Below, in pieces: positions 1-7,330 of a stretch of DNA of 14,017 nt. Made by a program: the position numbers and the translations under genes. The stretch spans positions 1 to 14,017 of the forward strand of contig DDXG01000074.1 of the NCBI GenBank assembly GCA_002347125.1, given 5' to 3'. The DNA comes from Phycisphaerales bacterium UBA2266 (GTDB taxonomy: Bacteria > Planctomycetota > Phycisphaerae > Sedimentisphaerales > Anaerobacaceae). The notes under the pieces are model-generated. The model was not told the DNA's origin and searched no databases. It saw only the letters and a program-made list of their open reading frames with translations. Each line of letters opens with the position of its first letter. The first letter of the stretch is position 1.

Positions 1-908
1 ACAATCTCCCAGCCGCCCATGTTCAAGGCGACACCGCAGACCTCGCAGTATTCGATCCCCCTCAGCGACCGGTCAATCTTGTGCAGCACGTCCATGCCGG
101 GATCATCGGGTTGGCGGGTGGGCAGGCCGTCAATGACCTCCGCGCATTGCCGGGCCAGGTCAATGCCGTCCGGGATCAGGTTTTCATTTTGGTCACTGCT
201 GTAGAGATTCAGGCCCGTCGCCAGCTCCTCGCGGTCAGCCAGGAGGTCGCCATCCAGGTCGTTGCCATCCGGCGCAAGCTGTCCGTCGGGGGCCACGACG
301 TAATCCAGCGGCAGTTCGTGGGCATTGGGATCATGGGGATAGCGAACGCCCAGGGTCCGCAGCAGCAGCGGCACGTTCGTTCTGCCGCTATGAACGTCGC
401 CTTCGTGGCTGAAGGAGCCGTGCGACATGTAGTGGACGGCGATCAGCGGGCACTCGATGTCGAGGCCCAGCAGCGGATTGCGGATGCCGGCCGGGCCCAT
501 GTTGACCGTGATCCCGCAGATCGGACAGGTCTCGATGCCGAAGGTCGGGGCCAGCCACCGGTGCACCTGGTTCGGATCCGTGATCTCATAATCCCAGGGC
601 AGTTGCTCGATGACCTTGGCGCATCGCTGGGCCAGCTCGATGCCGTCGGGAGTCTCGTTGCCGTTCTGGTCGGGCCGGAAGGCACTGTAGCCGATGGCCG
701 ACTCCTCCCGGTCGCTGAGGAAATCCGAATCCCTGTCCTGTTGAACGGGCAACAAGTGTGCAGCCGGCGAAGAACCCGGCGTCGGTTGGGCGGCGTGCAG
801 GCCGCTGCCAATCGCTGCCGCGACGGCCGCCCCCGCGCAAAGCGCTGTCCGCCGGAATACGGAAGGTTGGCCAAGGTACCGCTTGCGTGCTCTCTGTAGC
901 CTTCTCAT
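1..908 (-). CDS. Secreted protein with duplicated acidic-loop/CxxC modules (partial at left edge)
   Basis: An uninterrupted minus-strand frame of 302 codons runs from an ATG at 908 off the left edge, so the C-terminus is missing. The start is supported by AGGAG seven bases upstream and a promoter further up. Residues 1-40 are an Arg/Lys-rich n-region, then an Ala-rich hydrophobic stretch ending HAA, so the protein is probably exported; FRR before the hydrophobic part makes Tat possible but not typical. The mature part contains a duplication about 159 residues apart. Copy 1 has DRDSDFLSDREE (58-69), DQNGNETPDG and CPIC (128-131) followed by NMG. Copy 2 has DLDGDLLADREE (217-228), DQNENLIPDG and CEVC (288-291) followed by NMG. 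Between them lies a His-rich piece, HYMSHGSFSHEGDVHSGR (159-176). The acidic loops look like dockerin/TSP3-type calcium sites and the CxxC pairs could bind metal or form disulfides. Function unknown; I recall similar repeats in planctomycete hypothetical proteins. Confidence 0.85.
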   Translation of the reverse strand, partial: MRRLQRARKRYLGQPSVFRRTALCAGAAVAAAIGSGLHAAQPTPGSSPAAHLLPVQQDRDSDFLSDREESAIGYSAFRPDQNGNETPDGIELAQRCAKVIEQLPWDYEITDPNQVHRWLAPTFGIETCPICGITVNMGPAGIRNPLLGLDIECPLIAVHYMSHGSFSHEGDVHSGRTNVPLLLRTLGVRYPHDPNAHELPLDYVVAPDGQLAPDGNDLDGDLLADREELATGLNLYSSDQNENLIPDGIDLARQCAEVIDGLPTRQPDDPGMDVLHKIDRSLRGIEYCEVCGVALNMGGWEI

Positions 909-945
909 GGGCGTGCTCCTGAAAGAAGCCCCAAGTTACGGTCGC

Positions 946-974
946 ATTATACACCATTTCGGGGCCCCTGTCCA
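946..974 (-). promoter_or_regulatory. Sigma70-type promoter for the left-edge gene
   Basis: On the minus strand TGGACA (969-974) is followed after exactly 17 bases by a perfect TATAAT (946-951). It lies in the 123-bp gap between the stop of the GH2-like gene and the ATG at 908, giving a leader of about 30 bases with AGGAG at 916-920. This suggests that the left-edge gene is transcribed independently of the upstream gene pair. It is a sequence match only; start site unverified. Confidence 0.6.
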
Positions 975-988
975 GATGCAACCGGAGG

Positions 989-1016
989 CAAGAAGGCTTT
1001 CTCTGTAGCCCTTCTG
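989..1016 (-). other. Short imperfect hairpin after the GH2-like gene
   Basis: About 16 bases past the stop codon of the GH2-like gene (minus strand), AGAAGGGCT can pair with AGCCTTCT with one bulged G, around a loop of about eight bases. It could mark the 3' end of that transcript, but there is no T-run after it, so it is not a convincing intrinsic terminator. Confidence 0.3.
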
Positions 1017-1031
1017 CGGCCCGGGAATCGC

Positions 1032-4000
1032 TCACCATCGAAAGAACCGGTAAGGGTCATCCCACTCTTTCGGCTGGTCTACGTAGAGGCCGCTGGTCCA
1101 TCGGCCCTGCGGCGGGGCGTCGGCGGATGCCCCGACGGGCGTGGAGAAACGCTCCAACAGCGGGGTCTTCCCGCGAACACCCATATTGCCCAACAGCCGT
1201 GTCAGTAGGAAGCTCGACCGGCGAAAGGTCTTGCGAAGGTTTTGCTGCTGCGGCGATGACGGGACGAAGTCATAGGGCGCCAGTTGACAGAAGACAGCAT
1301 TCACTGCGCCGGACCAGGCCAGCACGCCGTTGCCGACCGCCTCGGCCCCGCCGGCAATCAACGGCAACTGACGCGGGTCGCGATTGTGCACATCCGCCGG
1401 CCCGACCCCGGCAAGCGGCGAGCTAAAGCTCGGCGTCTGGAAACAGGCGGCAATATGCTCCCTCCGAACGGTGTGAATCGGCTCCGGCAGGAACCGGTTG
1501 GCCTGCTCGCTTTCGAGGGCGACCGCGAGCAAGCGGCCCCCGCCCTTGAGCCAGCCGGTAATGGCCGCCGCATGTTCGGGCGGAACCGCTCCGCCGCCCT
1601 GTCCGACAATAAGAACCTGGTCCGCCGACAACTCATCACCGTCGTAGGCGCGAACCTCGACGCCCGTATTCCCGATGTGACGCCTGCCGGCCGCATCGCC
1701 GATGTAGACCGCCCGGCGTGTCGGGCAGACGGGATAGGTCATGTTCGACACGCAGGCCAGGATGTTCCGCACCAGGCGTATCGCCGCCGGGTCCTGCTGC
1801 GTCCGGGCGGTCACGTCCATCTGGCAGAACAGCACCATCCCGCTGCCCTCGCGGTACTCCAGCAACGGGCTGTACTGCAGGCTGAATCCGCCGTCGACAA
1901 TGGGCAGAAAGTCGCCGATACCCGGTTTCTCGATGAGCACCGACGCCACGTTGCCGCGGTTGCCGCACCGCCACAAGCGAGGAACCTCCAGACCGCACCA
2001 CTGCACCACCGGTGCATCGCTGTATTTGCCGCTGGGCTGGTGGTTCAGACGCGGCGGCAGTATCGTCGCCTCGCCCCGCCAGTCGCGAAGGTGCGTCTCG
2101 TCGAGCCCCTCCAGATAGGGATGATCCGCCACTCGCGGAAAGACGTTTCGCAGGCCGTACTCCTGGACCCGAAATCCCAGGCGTTTCTCCAGTGCCTCGG
2201 AGGTCTGCTCGAATACGATCACCTTGAGCCCGTTGCGAACACCGGCAATGTCGGGGGCCGGGCCATCGGGCGTCAGGGCCGCCTTGCCGATGATCAGCAG
2301 GTCATAACCGGACGGATCGGCGTCCGCGGTGATGGACTGACAGCGGACACCCATCGCGGCCATGAGTGCGGCCGTCTCGCCTTTGGGGTCGAACAACGCG
2401 ATCTTTGCCGAGGCGGTGACCGGGGGGAGCTGTCCGAGGACGTGGACATCGAATCGGTCCTCCTGAGTCTGCCCCGTGCTGAATCTTATAGTAGCCGTCA
2501 ACCCATACGTGCCCGGCGCCAGGTCCGCCGGCAGATCGAACTGCAAGGCGATCCGCTCCTGCCGGCCTGTCGCCACGGAGACCTCACGGTCGCCCGTTAC
2601 CGGCTGCGGCAGACCGAACGTCCACGTACACGCGGCCGTCACCGTCCGGCGGCAGTTATTGATCACGATGATCTGCTTCTCGACGGTCTGGCCCGGCAGG
2701 AAGTTGTGGTCCTTGCTCGTAAACCGCGAGGGGCTGCCCGCGATATAGGCCAGCAGCGGCTGATTGTTGCGGATCATGGCCTCGGCGGCGGCCGTGGCGA
2801 CCCAGTCGGTCGCCTCGTATGCCAGGTCCATGCGCTCGTACCGCTGCTCCAGATAGTCGGCACTGAAGCCCGGCCGCTGCAGACGGTCCCAATCCACCGC
2901 CAGCGGGGTGCGCCGGTTGCGGTCCAGCCCCGGGCGGAGCTTCCAGTACACGCCGTGCTCCCACGGGGAGATGCCCGATACTCCCCACGTGCGAAACGCC
3001 CGCCAGTTCTCGGTCAGATACGCCGCCAGAATCGGATAGCGTTCATCAAAGTCCGACGAACCCAGTTGGTGTGGATAGTCCCACCGATGCCACAACCGGC
3101 CCGCTCGCCATTGCCCGGCCTCCCAACGCAGATTCCGCTTCTCCTGCTCGCTGACGGCAAACGCCCGGTCGCCCACGAACTGGGCGTTCCATTCCGCCAG
3201 ACAGAAATCCCACGGCACCGCGGCGCTGCCGAACTCGCGATTGCCCTGGTACCAACCGCGGTACATGGCCCAGTCCCACGTAAAAGGCGCCCCGTATTCG
3301 CAACTGAAGAACGGCTTGACGCCTTGCGTGGCCCAGTGCTCGAACCAGTCGGACATCTCCTGGATCGGCACCCAGTTCGGGTAGAAGTTGCTCGTGTGCA
3401 TCGAGCCGATGTTACCCCCGGCGTGGTGATAGACGATCCGGCTCGGGTCGAGCCGGCGGACGATTTGCTCGGCGGCCAGCGCGCGGCGGGCATTTCGCCG
3501 CGACCATTCGTTGCGGGTCTCGTAGACGCCATCGATCCGATCCGGGTTCATGTCGTCGCTGTAGCCGGTGGCGTTATGGCTCATCGAGTACATCACGACC
3601 GACGGGTGATTCTGCGCGGCGCGGACGTAGAATTCCGCGTGCCGTGCATAGCCGTTGGCTCGGTCTGCATCGACCGCGTCCCAGTTATAGTGCGAAAAGT
3701 GCGGCTGAGACAACGCCACCAGCATCCCCGCGTCGTCGGCCGCCCGCAAAATCTCGGCGAAACTCAAATGCGACCCCGGTTCGCACCCGTAATTGTGCGT
3801 GTATACCGCGTTGATGCCGAAGCTCTGGAGCCGCCTGATGCTCTCCATGGCCCCATCATACGATGCCCAGGCGGCGCCGACCTGCGCGTTGTCGAACGGC
3901 ACCGCGCAGAGAAACATGCGAGTTCCGTTGAGGTAGAAGTCCCGCCCGTCAATCCACAGCTCCCGAAAGCCGAACCGCACCGGCAGCGCCTCATCCAGGA

Positions 4001-5033
4001 CCTCGCCGTCGGCGTCCAGCAACGATACGCTCAAATCATATTGGTTCTCTGGGGTATGCGTATCCCACAGTCTCTCCGGCCGCCAGCTCTCCGTAAACCT
4101 CGCCCGTCCGTCCCGGACGTCGCCACCGCGAAACGGCTTGCCTGTGAACTCCCGGACGGCCTGTCCATTCTGGCTGACTGTGGCGCGCATTGCATATTGC
4201 GCATCGGCGGAGACATCCCTCAAGCCCGCCTCAAAGGTGATTTCCCACTTCTGCACCGAGGTATCGACTTTCACATCGGCCAGGCGCGCCCCCCCACCTG
4301 TGCCAATCAGGTAGACATCCCCGCACAATCCCCGCCGCGCCACCGAGCCTTTGACCTGCCGTGCCGCGTTGGTGTCGCTGTGGGATAGCATCACCGCCTG
4401 CAGTGGCATCGCCTCAACCAGGATGCTCAGGACATGTCGCTGCCCCGGGCGGCAGACGGCCGTGAGGTCCACCTGCCCCGCCGGATACCGTATCTCCCCC
4501 GCCGCCTTGCCGTCGAGGTAGACGGCGGCGTAAGAGTTTACGTACTCGGCATATACGGCAATCCGCCGCTCGGTCCAGTCCGCGGGAATCGTAATCTCCC
4601 GCTGATACCATGCCGCGCTAAGACCCCCTAATCTCACGTTGGCCCAGTCCGGGTGCGGATAGACCGTCTGGCAGTCCTTCTGCATGTAGTCGGTGATCCC
4701 CGGCCAGCCTCCGGGGACCTTGAAGTACCCCCAATGCCCCTCCGGCACAGGGCCTTCCTTCGCATCGGCCGGTTGCCACCGCCACAGGCCGTTGATACAG
4801 ATTTCCTCGCAAGTCCCTGTGGCCTGACGATGCGCCTTCTCCAAGTCCCAGATCGCCTGCACACCCGGCGGCAGCGGCTGGCCGACCGTCTCAATCTGCG
4901 CTGATGACTGGCCTGCGTGCGCCGTTGGCCCGTCGGCTTGCGGCATCAGAATACAGACAACCATCAGCGCCGCACTCGAGAACCATCCAGCGGCAGCTGA
5001 GACTCTCGGTCGAGCTGCAACATGGCATCTCAT
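1032..5033 (-). CDS. Secreted GH2-like (beta-galactosidase-type) glycoside hydrolase with C-terminal GATase-like domains
   Basis: This 1333-residue protein has a signal peptide at about 1-40. Residues 75-215 resemble the GH2 sugar-binding jelly roll (WYQREITIPADW at 142-153). Residues 250-355 are an Ig-like beta sandwich and about 356-700 a TIM barrel opening with DFYLNGTRMFL. The probable nucleophile is E579 in FFSCEYG. The usual acid/base motif NHPSVxxWSxxNE is instead NHPSVVMYSMSHN (475-487), so the canonical Glu is absent. After a beta-sandwich region (770-866) come two Rossmann/GATase-like segments (about 876-975 and 1107-1180), as seen in some large beta-galactosidase relatives, and a C-terminal DDPYRFFRW. 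It probably acts on beta-linked sugars in the periplasm or outside the cell; the substrate is unknown. The start has AGGAG eight bases upstream. The ATG overlaps the TGA of the preceding gene (5030-5033), indicating translational coupling. Fold confidence is high, activity uncertain. Confidence 0.92.
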   Translation of the reverse strand: MRCHVAARPRVSAAAGWFSSAALMVVCILMPQADGPTAHAGQSSAQIETVGQPLPPGVQAIWDLEKAHRQATGTCEEICINGLWRWQPADAKEGPVPEGHWGYFKVPGGWPGITDYMQKDCQTVYPHPDWANVRLGGLSAAWYQREITIPADWTERRIAVYAEYVNSYAAVYLDGKAAGEIRYPAGQVDLTAVCRPGQRHVLSILVEAMPLQAVMLSHSDTNAARQVKGSVARRGLCGDVYLIGTGGGARLADVKVDTSVQKWEITFEAGLRDVSADAQYAMRATVSQNGQAVREFTGKPFRGGDVRDGRARFTESWRPERLWDTHTPENQYDLSVSLLDADGEVLDEALPVRFGFRELWIDGRDFYLNGTRMFLCAVPFDNAQVGAAWASYDGAMESIRRLQSFGINAVYTHNYGCEPGSHLSFAEILRAADDAGMLVALSQPHFSHYNWDAVDADRANGYARHAEFYVRAAQNHPSVVMYSMSHNATGYSDDMNPDRIDGVYETRNEWSRRNARRALAAEQIVRRLDPSRIVYHHAGGNIGSMHTSNFYPNWVPIQEMSDWFEHWATQGVKPFFSCEYGAPFTWDWAMYRGWYQGNREFGSAAVPWDFCLAEWNAQFVGDRAFAVSEQEKRNLRWEAGQWRAGRLWHRWDYPHQLGSSDFDERYPILAAYLTENWRAFRTWGVSGISPWEHGVYWKLRPGLDRNRRTPLAVDWDRLQRPGFSADYLEQRYERMDLAYEATDWVATAAAEAMIRNNQPLLAYIAGSPSRFTSKDHNFLPGQTVEKQIIVINNCRRTVTAACTWTFGLPQPVTGDREVSVATGRQERIALQFDLPADLAPGTYGLTATIRFSTGQTQEDRFDVHVLGQLPPVTASAKIALFDPKGETAALMAAMGVRCQSITADADPSGYDLLIIGKAALTPDGPAPDIAGVRNGLKVIVFEQTSEALEKRLGFRVQEYGLRNVFPRVADHPYLEGLDETHLRDWRGEATILPPRLNHQPSGKYSDAPVVQWCGLEVPRLWRCGNRGNVASVLIEKPGIGDFLPIVDGGFSLQYSPLLEYREGSGMVLFCQMDVTARTQQDPAAIRLVRNILACVSNMTYPVCPTRRAVYIGDAAGRRHIGNTGVEVRAYDGDELSADQVLIVGQGGGAVPPEHAAAITGWLKGGGRLLAVALESEQANRFLPEPIHTVRREHIAACFQTPSFSSPLAGVGPADVHNRDPRQLPLIAGGAEAVGNGVLAWSGAVNAVFCQLAPYDFVPSSPQQQNLRKTFRRSSFLLTRLLGNMGVRGKTPLLERFSTPVGASADAPPQGRWTSGLYVDQPKEWDDPYRFFRW

Positions 5034-6727
5034 GGGGATTTCTCCTGTAGCCTCTCTATGGCCGTGCGGTAGTACGTATCGTCGTGGGGTCGTCTCCAGC
5101 CGTCCGTAAACGATTCAATGGCCGTGCGGTGATCGGCCCACATGTCATTGACAAAGGCGTCCCACGCCTGCCCCTGCCGCGCCCAGGACTTGTCGTGGTC
5201 GTGGCCGGTCGCCTGGGCAATGGCTTTTACGAACTCGCTGTCGTCCTCGTACATCCAGCGGTCCACGTAGTCGAAGAAGGCATCGTGGGCCCACGCCTCT
5301 TCAGCACCCATGAGCCGCAGGGCAAGGGCCTGCGCGACCCATCCGACGCTCGTACAGCACCGCCGGTAGCTTTCGCTTGTTCTCTGCCCCTCCTTCCATT
5401 CGGAGGGCGGCGTGTGTTCGTAGGGGCCCCACCCCGAGCCCCGTGAACGCCCGGCGCCCGTGGCCGCATCGATCCCGGAATGCCCCGTGAACACCACCGT
5501 CGCGCCGGTCCAGCACGGCCCGTAGGCGGTCTGTTCATCCTCGCCGAAGCTCACCTTCGGGAAAGACCGATTCACGTTGGCCAATTCACCATCGCCCAGC
5601 AGCAGCCCGGCCAGGACAATCGGCAGCTTGCGTCCGCTGCCGTGCCCGCCCCAGCCCGTCCAGCCCGGATGGCCCGCCCGAATCATGCCGCCCAGGTCTA
5701 TCCCGATCTGGACCAAGTTCAGCAGGAGCGGTTCCTTCCTCTGCGCTTCAAGATCAGTGCAAAGCAACAACGCCGCGATGCCGACCACCCGCCCGTATTC
5801 CAGGCCGTACTGCGGCATGTTCTCCACGGGCTCCTCGAAACCGAAAAAACCGGTTCCCACCCACGGCCGCTGTGTGAAACGCGTGTACAGTCGGATATCA
5901 GGTGTGTTCGCGGGTGCGGCGGCCGTAGGTAGTAGCTCGCGCCTGAGATGACGGGCCATGTAAATTCTCTGCCGGCGGTCGCAGAACGCAGGCCGGAAGG
6001 CATCGGCCGACTGCGGCTCGCTTACGCAGGTCAGGACCGCCGCCGTTCGGATGGGGCTGCCGTCGCCGACGCCCCGCTCGATCTTGTTGCGCAGCGGCGC
6101 GTGGAGCACCAGGTTCTTCTTCATGCTGATCGTCGAAACCAGCGAATCGCCCGGCTGCATCCGCACCGGCAGCCTCTGAATCAGGGATGGATCGAACCAG
6201 TTGCGCACCCCGCTGTCGTAGGCAACCTTCATCTGCGCCGGGGGATTGAGCATGAAGCCATTGCGGACCCTCTGCGAAGGCGGGCGCTCCTTGTCCATCC
6301 GATCCAGCTCATGTTCCGGGATTTCGTCCACGTACAGCGGGCGTGGCTCTATCTTCACGATGGTAACAGACCCCACCACATACCAGTCGCCGTTGACAAA
6401 CTGCCCGGCGAGAGCAGGCTTCTCGAACGTCCAGGTGATCCCGTATTGCGAGACGCTTTCCCGCATGGGCAGTGCCTCGATCGCGGGCGCTGCCGGCGCG
6501 TTGTCGGGGCCGTAGACGACGGCCGTCGCTCGCACGGTGGGATCCGCCGTGTATAATCTTGCGTCATAGGGGTCCGCCTCCATCGGTTCGGTAGAGATGT
6601 CGGCCCTGCCCCCCGGCGCACCGGGCTGAGTCGTCGCTTCGGAAGCCGCCGCATCTTGGCCGGTCCAGGAGGGCAGCACCAGGACTGCCGCCATGCACAA
6701 GATCAGTGACAGAGTCCGCTCCCACAT
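5030..6727 (-). CDS. Secreted uncharacterised protein, possibly alpha-toroid (lyase/hydrolase-like)
   Basis: This 565-residue protein has a signal peptide at 1 to about 29 (WERTLSLILCMAAVLVLP, then AAASEA). Residues 94-210 look like a beta-rich N-terminal module (GITWTFEKPALAGQFVNGDW, ending near PGDSLVSTIS). From about 300 to 500 the sequence is helix-rich with aromatic and Gly/His clusters: GHPGWTGWGGHGSGRK (352-367), GPCWTGA (403-409), SESYRRCCTS (451-460) and AFFDYVDRWM (483-492). That pattern would suit an (alpha/alpha) toroid as in several polysaccharide lyases and hydrolases, but I cannot assign a family or catalytic residues. It is the first gene of a minus-strand pair: its TGA overlaps the ATG of the GH2-like gene by four bases, which argues for co-expression and a shared substrate. 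The start at 6727 has AAGGAA six bases upstream (6734-6739). I recall similar unnamed proteins in planctomycetes, but this is not a database result. Confidence 0.88.
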   Translation of the reverse strand: MWERTLSLILCMAAVLVLPSWTGQDAAASEATTQPGAPGGRADISTEPMEADPYDARLYTADPTVRATAVVYGPDNAPAAPAIEALPMRESVSQYGITWTFEKPALAGQFVNGDWYVVGSVTIVKIEPRPLYVDEIPEHELDRMDKERPPSQRVRNGFMLNPPAQMKVAYDSGVRNWFDPSLIQRLPVRMQPGDSLVSTISMKKNLVLHAPLRNKIERGVGDGSPIRTAAVLTCVSEPQSADAFRPAFCDRRQRIYMARHLRRELLPTAAAPANTPDIRLYTRFTQRPWVGTGFFGFEEPVENMPQYGLEYGRVVGIAALLLCTDLEAQRKEPLLLNLVQIGIDLGGMIRAGHPGWTGWGGHGSGRKLPIVLAGLLLGDGELANVNRSFPKVSFGEDEQTAYGPCWTGATVVFTGHSGIDAATGAGRSRGSGWGPYEHTPPSEWKEGQRTSESYRRCCTSVGWVAQALALRLMGAEEAWAHDAFFDYVDRWMYEDDSEFVKAIAQATGHDHDKSWARQGQAWDAFVNDMWADHRTAIESFTDGWRRPHDDTYYRTAIERLQEKSP

Positions 6728-6876
6728 AGTCTGTTCCTTTCATTCGGGATTTGGTATTGCATCCCCATGGGTTCTGCTTTGAGAAGTTGCGACCACTCTA
6801 CCTCAATATCCTGTTGCTGTGCAATGGCCCAAACAGGGGTTTGACGGGCGGCCCCGAATTGGATTACCATCATGGC
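6728..6876. promoter_or_regulatory. Divergent intergenic region, likely promoters of both operons
   Basis: This 149-bp gap separates two diverging transcription units, so promoters in both directions are expected. On the plus strand TTGACG (6841-6846) and TACCAT (6865-6870) are 18 bases apart and would place the transcription start at about 6877, exactly on the ATG. On the minus strand I see only a weak candidate (TTGCAC, 18 bases, TAGAGT). No clear palindromic operator or riboswitch is visible. Confidence 0.5.
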
Positions 6877-7296
6877 ATGGCGAATGAACACGATTCACCG
6901 TACCATACGACGGTCCAGGACCCGCATTGGCGCGACGAGGAGTTCCAGTGGGTGCGAATCCTTGCTTCGGGCCAGCCGGCCGCGGGTATGGTCCTGCTCT
7001 ACATCCAGAAGGCCTGCACCGCGTTTCACGAGTTTGAGCCGGCCTGCCACGCGGGAGCCGTCAACGCGGATCAACTGGATTTCTTCCGCCGCCGCCTGGC
7101 TCAGAGGGTCCGCCAGGTGCTCGATACCATGCAGAACAACCAACTCGACCGAATCCGAGGGGCCGTGGAGTTGCGGCGGATACTCAGCCACGTCGAGTCG
7201 GCCGTCACCGTCGATGAGCTTGCAGAGTTGTCCGGCGCAGTCCACGAGGTGAACCACCTCCTGTTGGATGGCCTGGAGGCCGAGTGCAGACCGTAG
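6877..7296 (+). CDS. Small soluble helical protein of unknown function
   Basis: This is a 139-residue protein with no signal peptide or membrane segment, so it is predicted to be cytosolic, unlike every other gene here. It appears mostly alpha-helical, with regularly spaced charged and hydrophobic residues (RRRLAQRVRQVLDTM at 71-85; RGAVELRRILSHVE at 94-107) and an acidic C-terminal helix. There is no recognisable DNA-binding motif or enzyme signature. The frame is open upstream to an ATG at 6751, but that start would add an unconvincing N-terminus overlapping the divergent promoter region, and it lacks a clear ribosome site. The ATG at 6877 begins the polar MANEHDSPYH segment and sits where transcription from TTGACG/TACCAT would begin, suggesting a leaderless message. 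It is 34 bp upstream of the GH42-like gene on the same strand and may be the first gene of that operon. Function not recognised. Confidence 0.7.
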   Translation: MANEHDSPYHTTVQDPHWRDEEFQWVRILASGQPAAGMVLLYIQKACTAFHEFEPACHAGAVNADQLDFFRRRLAQRVRQVLDTMQNNQLDRIRGAVELRRILSHVESAVTVDELAELSGAVHEVNHLLLDGLEAECRP

Positions 7297-7330
7297 ACCA
7301 TAGAAATCCGACCCGATTCAGGAGCCTGCT

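Noticed and set aside
81..899. Plus-strand open frame opposite the left-edge gene
   Set aside because: The minus strand carries a signal peptide, repeats, promoter and AGGAG. The plus frame has low-complexity composition and no such support.
989..1016. Hairpin as an intrinsic terminator
   Set aside because: The stem is short with a bulge, and no T-tract follows on the minus strand.
1284..4388. Long open frame on the plus strand, antisense to the GH2-like gene
   Set aside because: The product is Arg/Pro/Ala/Val-rich with no domain, signal or ribosome site. The minus-strand frame has clear glycosidase motifs, so this is a high-GC shadow.
6751..6876. Upstream ATG at 6751 as the start of the small soluble gene
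   Set aside because: It would add 42 residues unlike the rest, with no ribosome site, reaching into the divergent promoter region.
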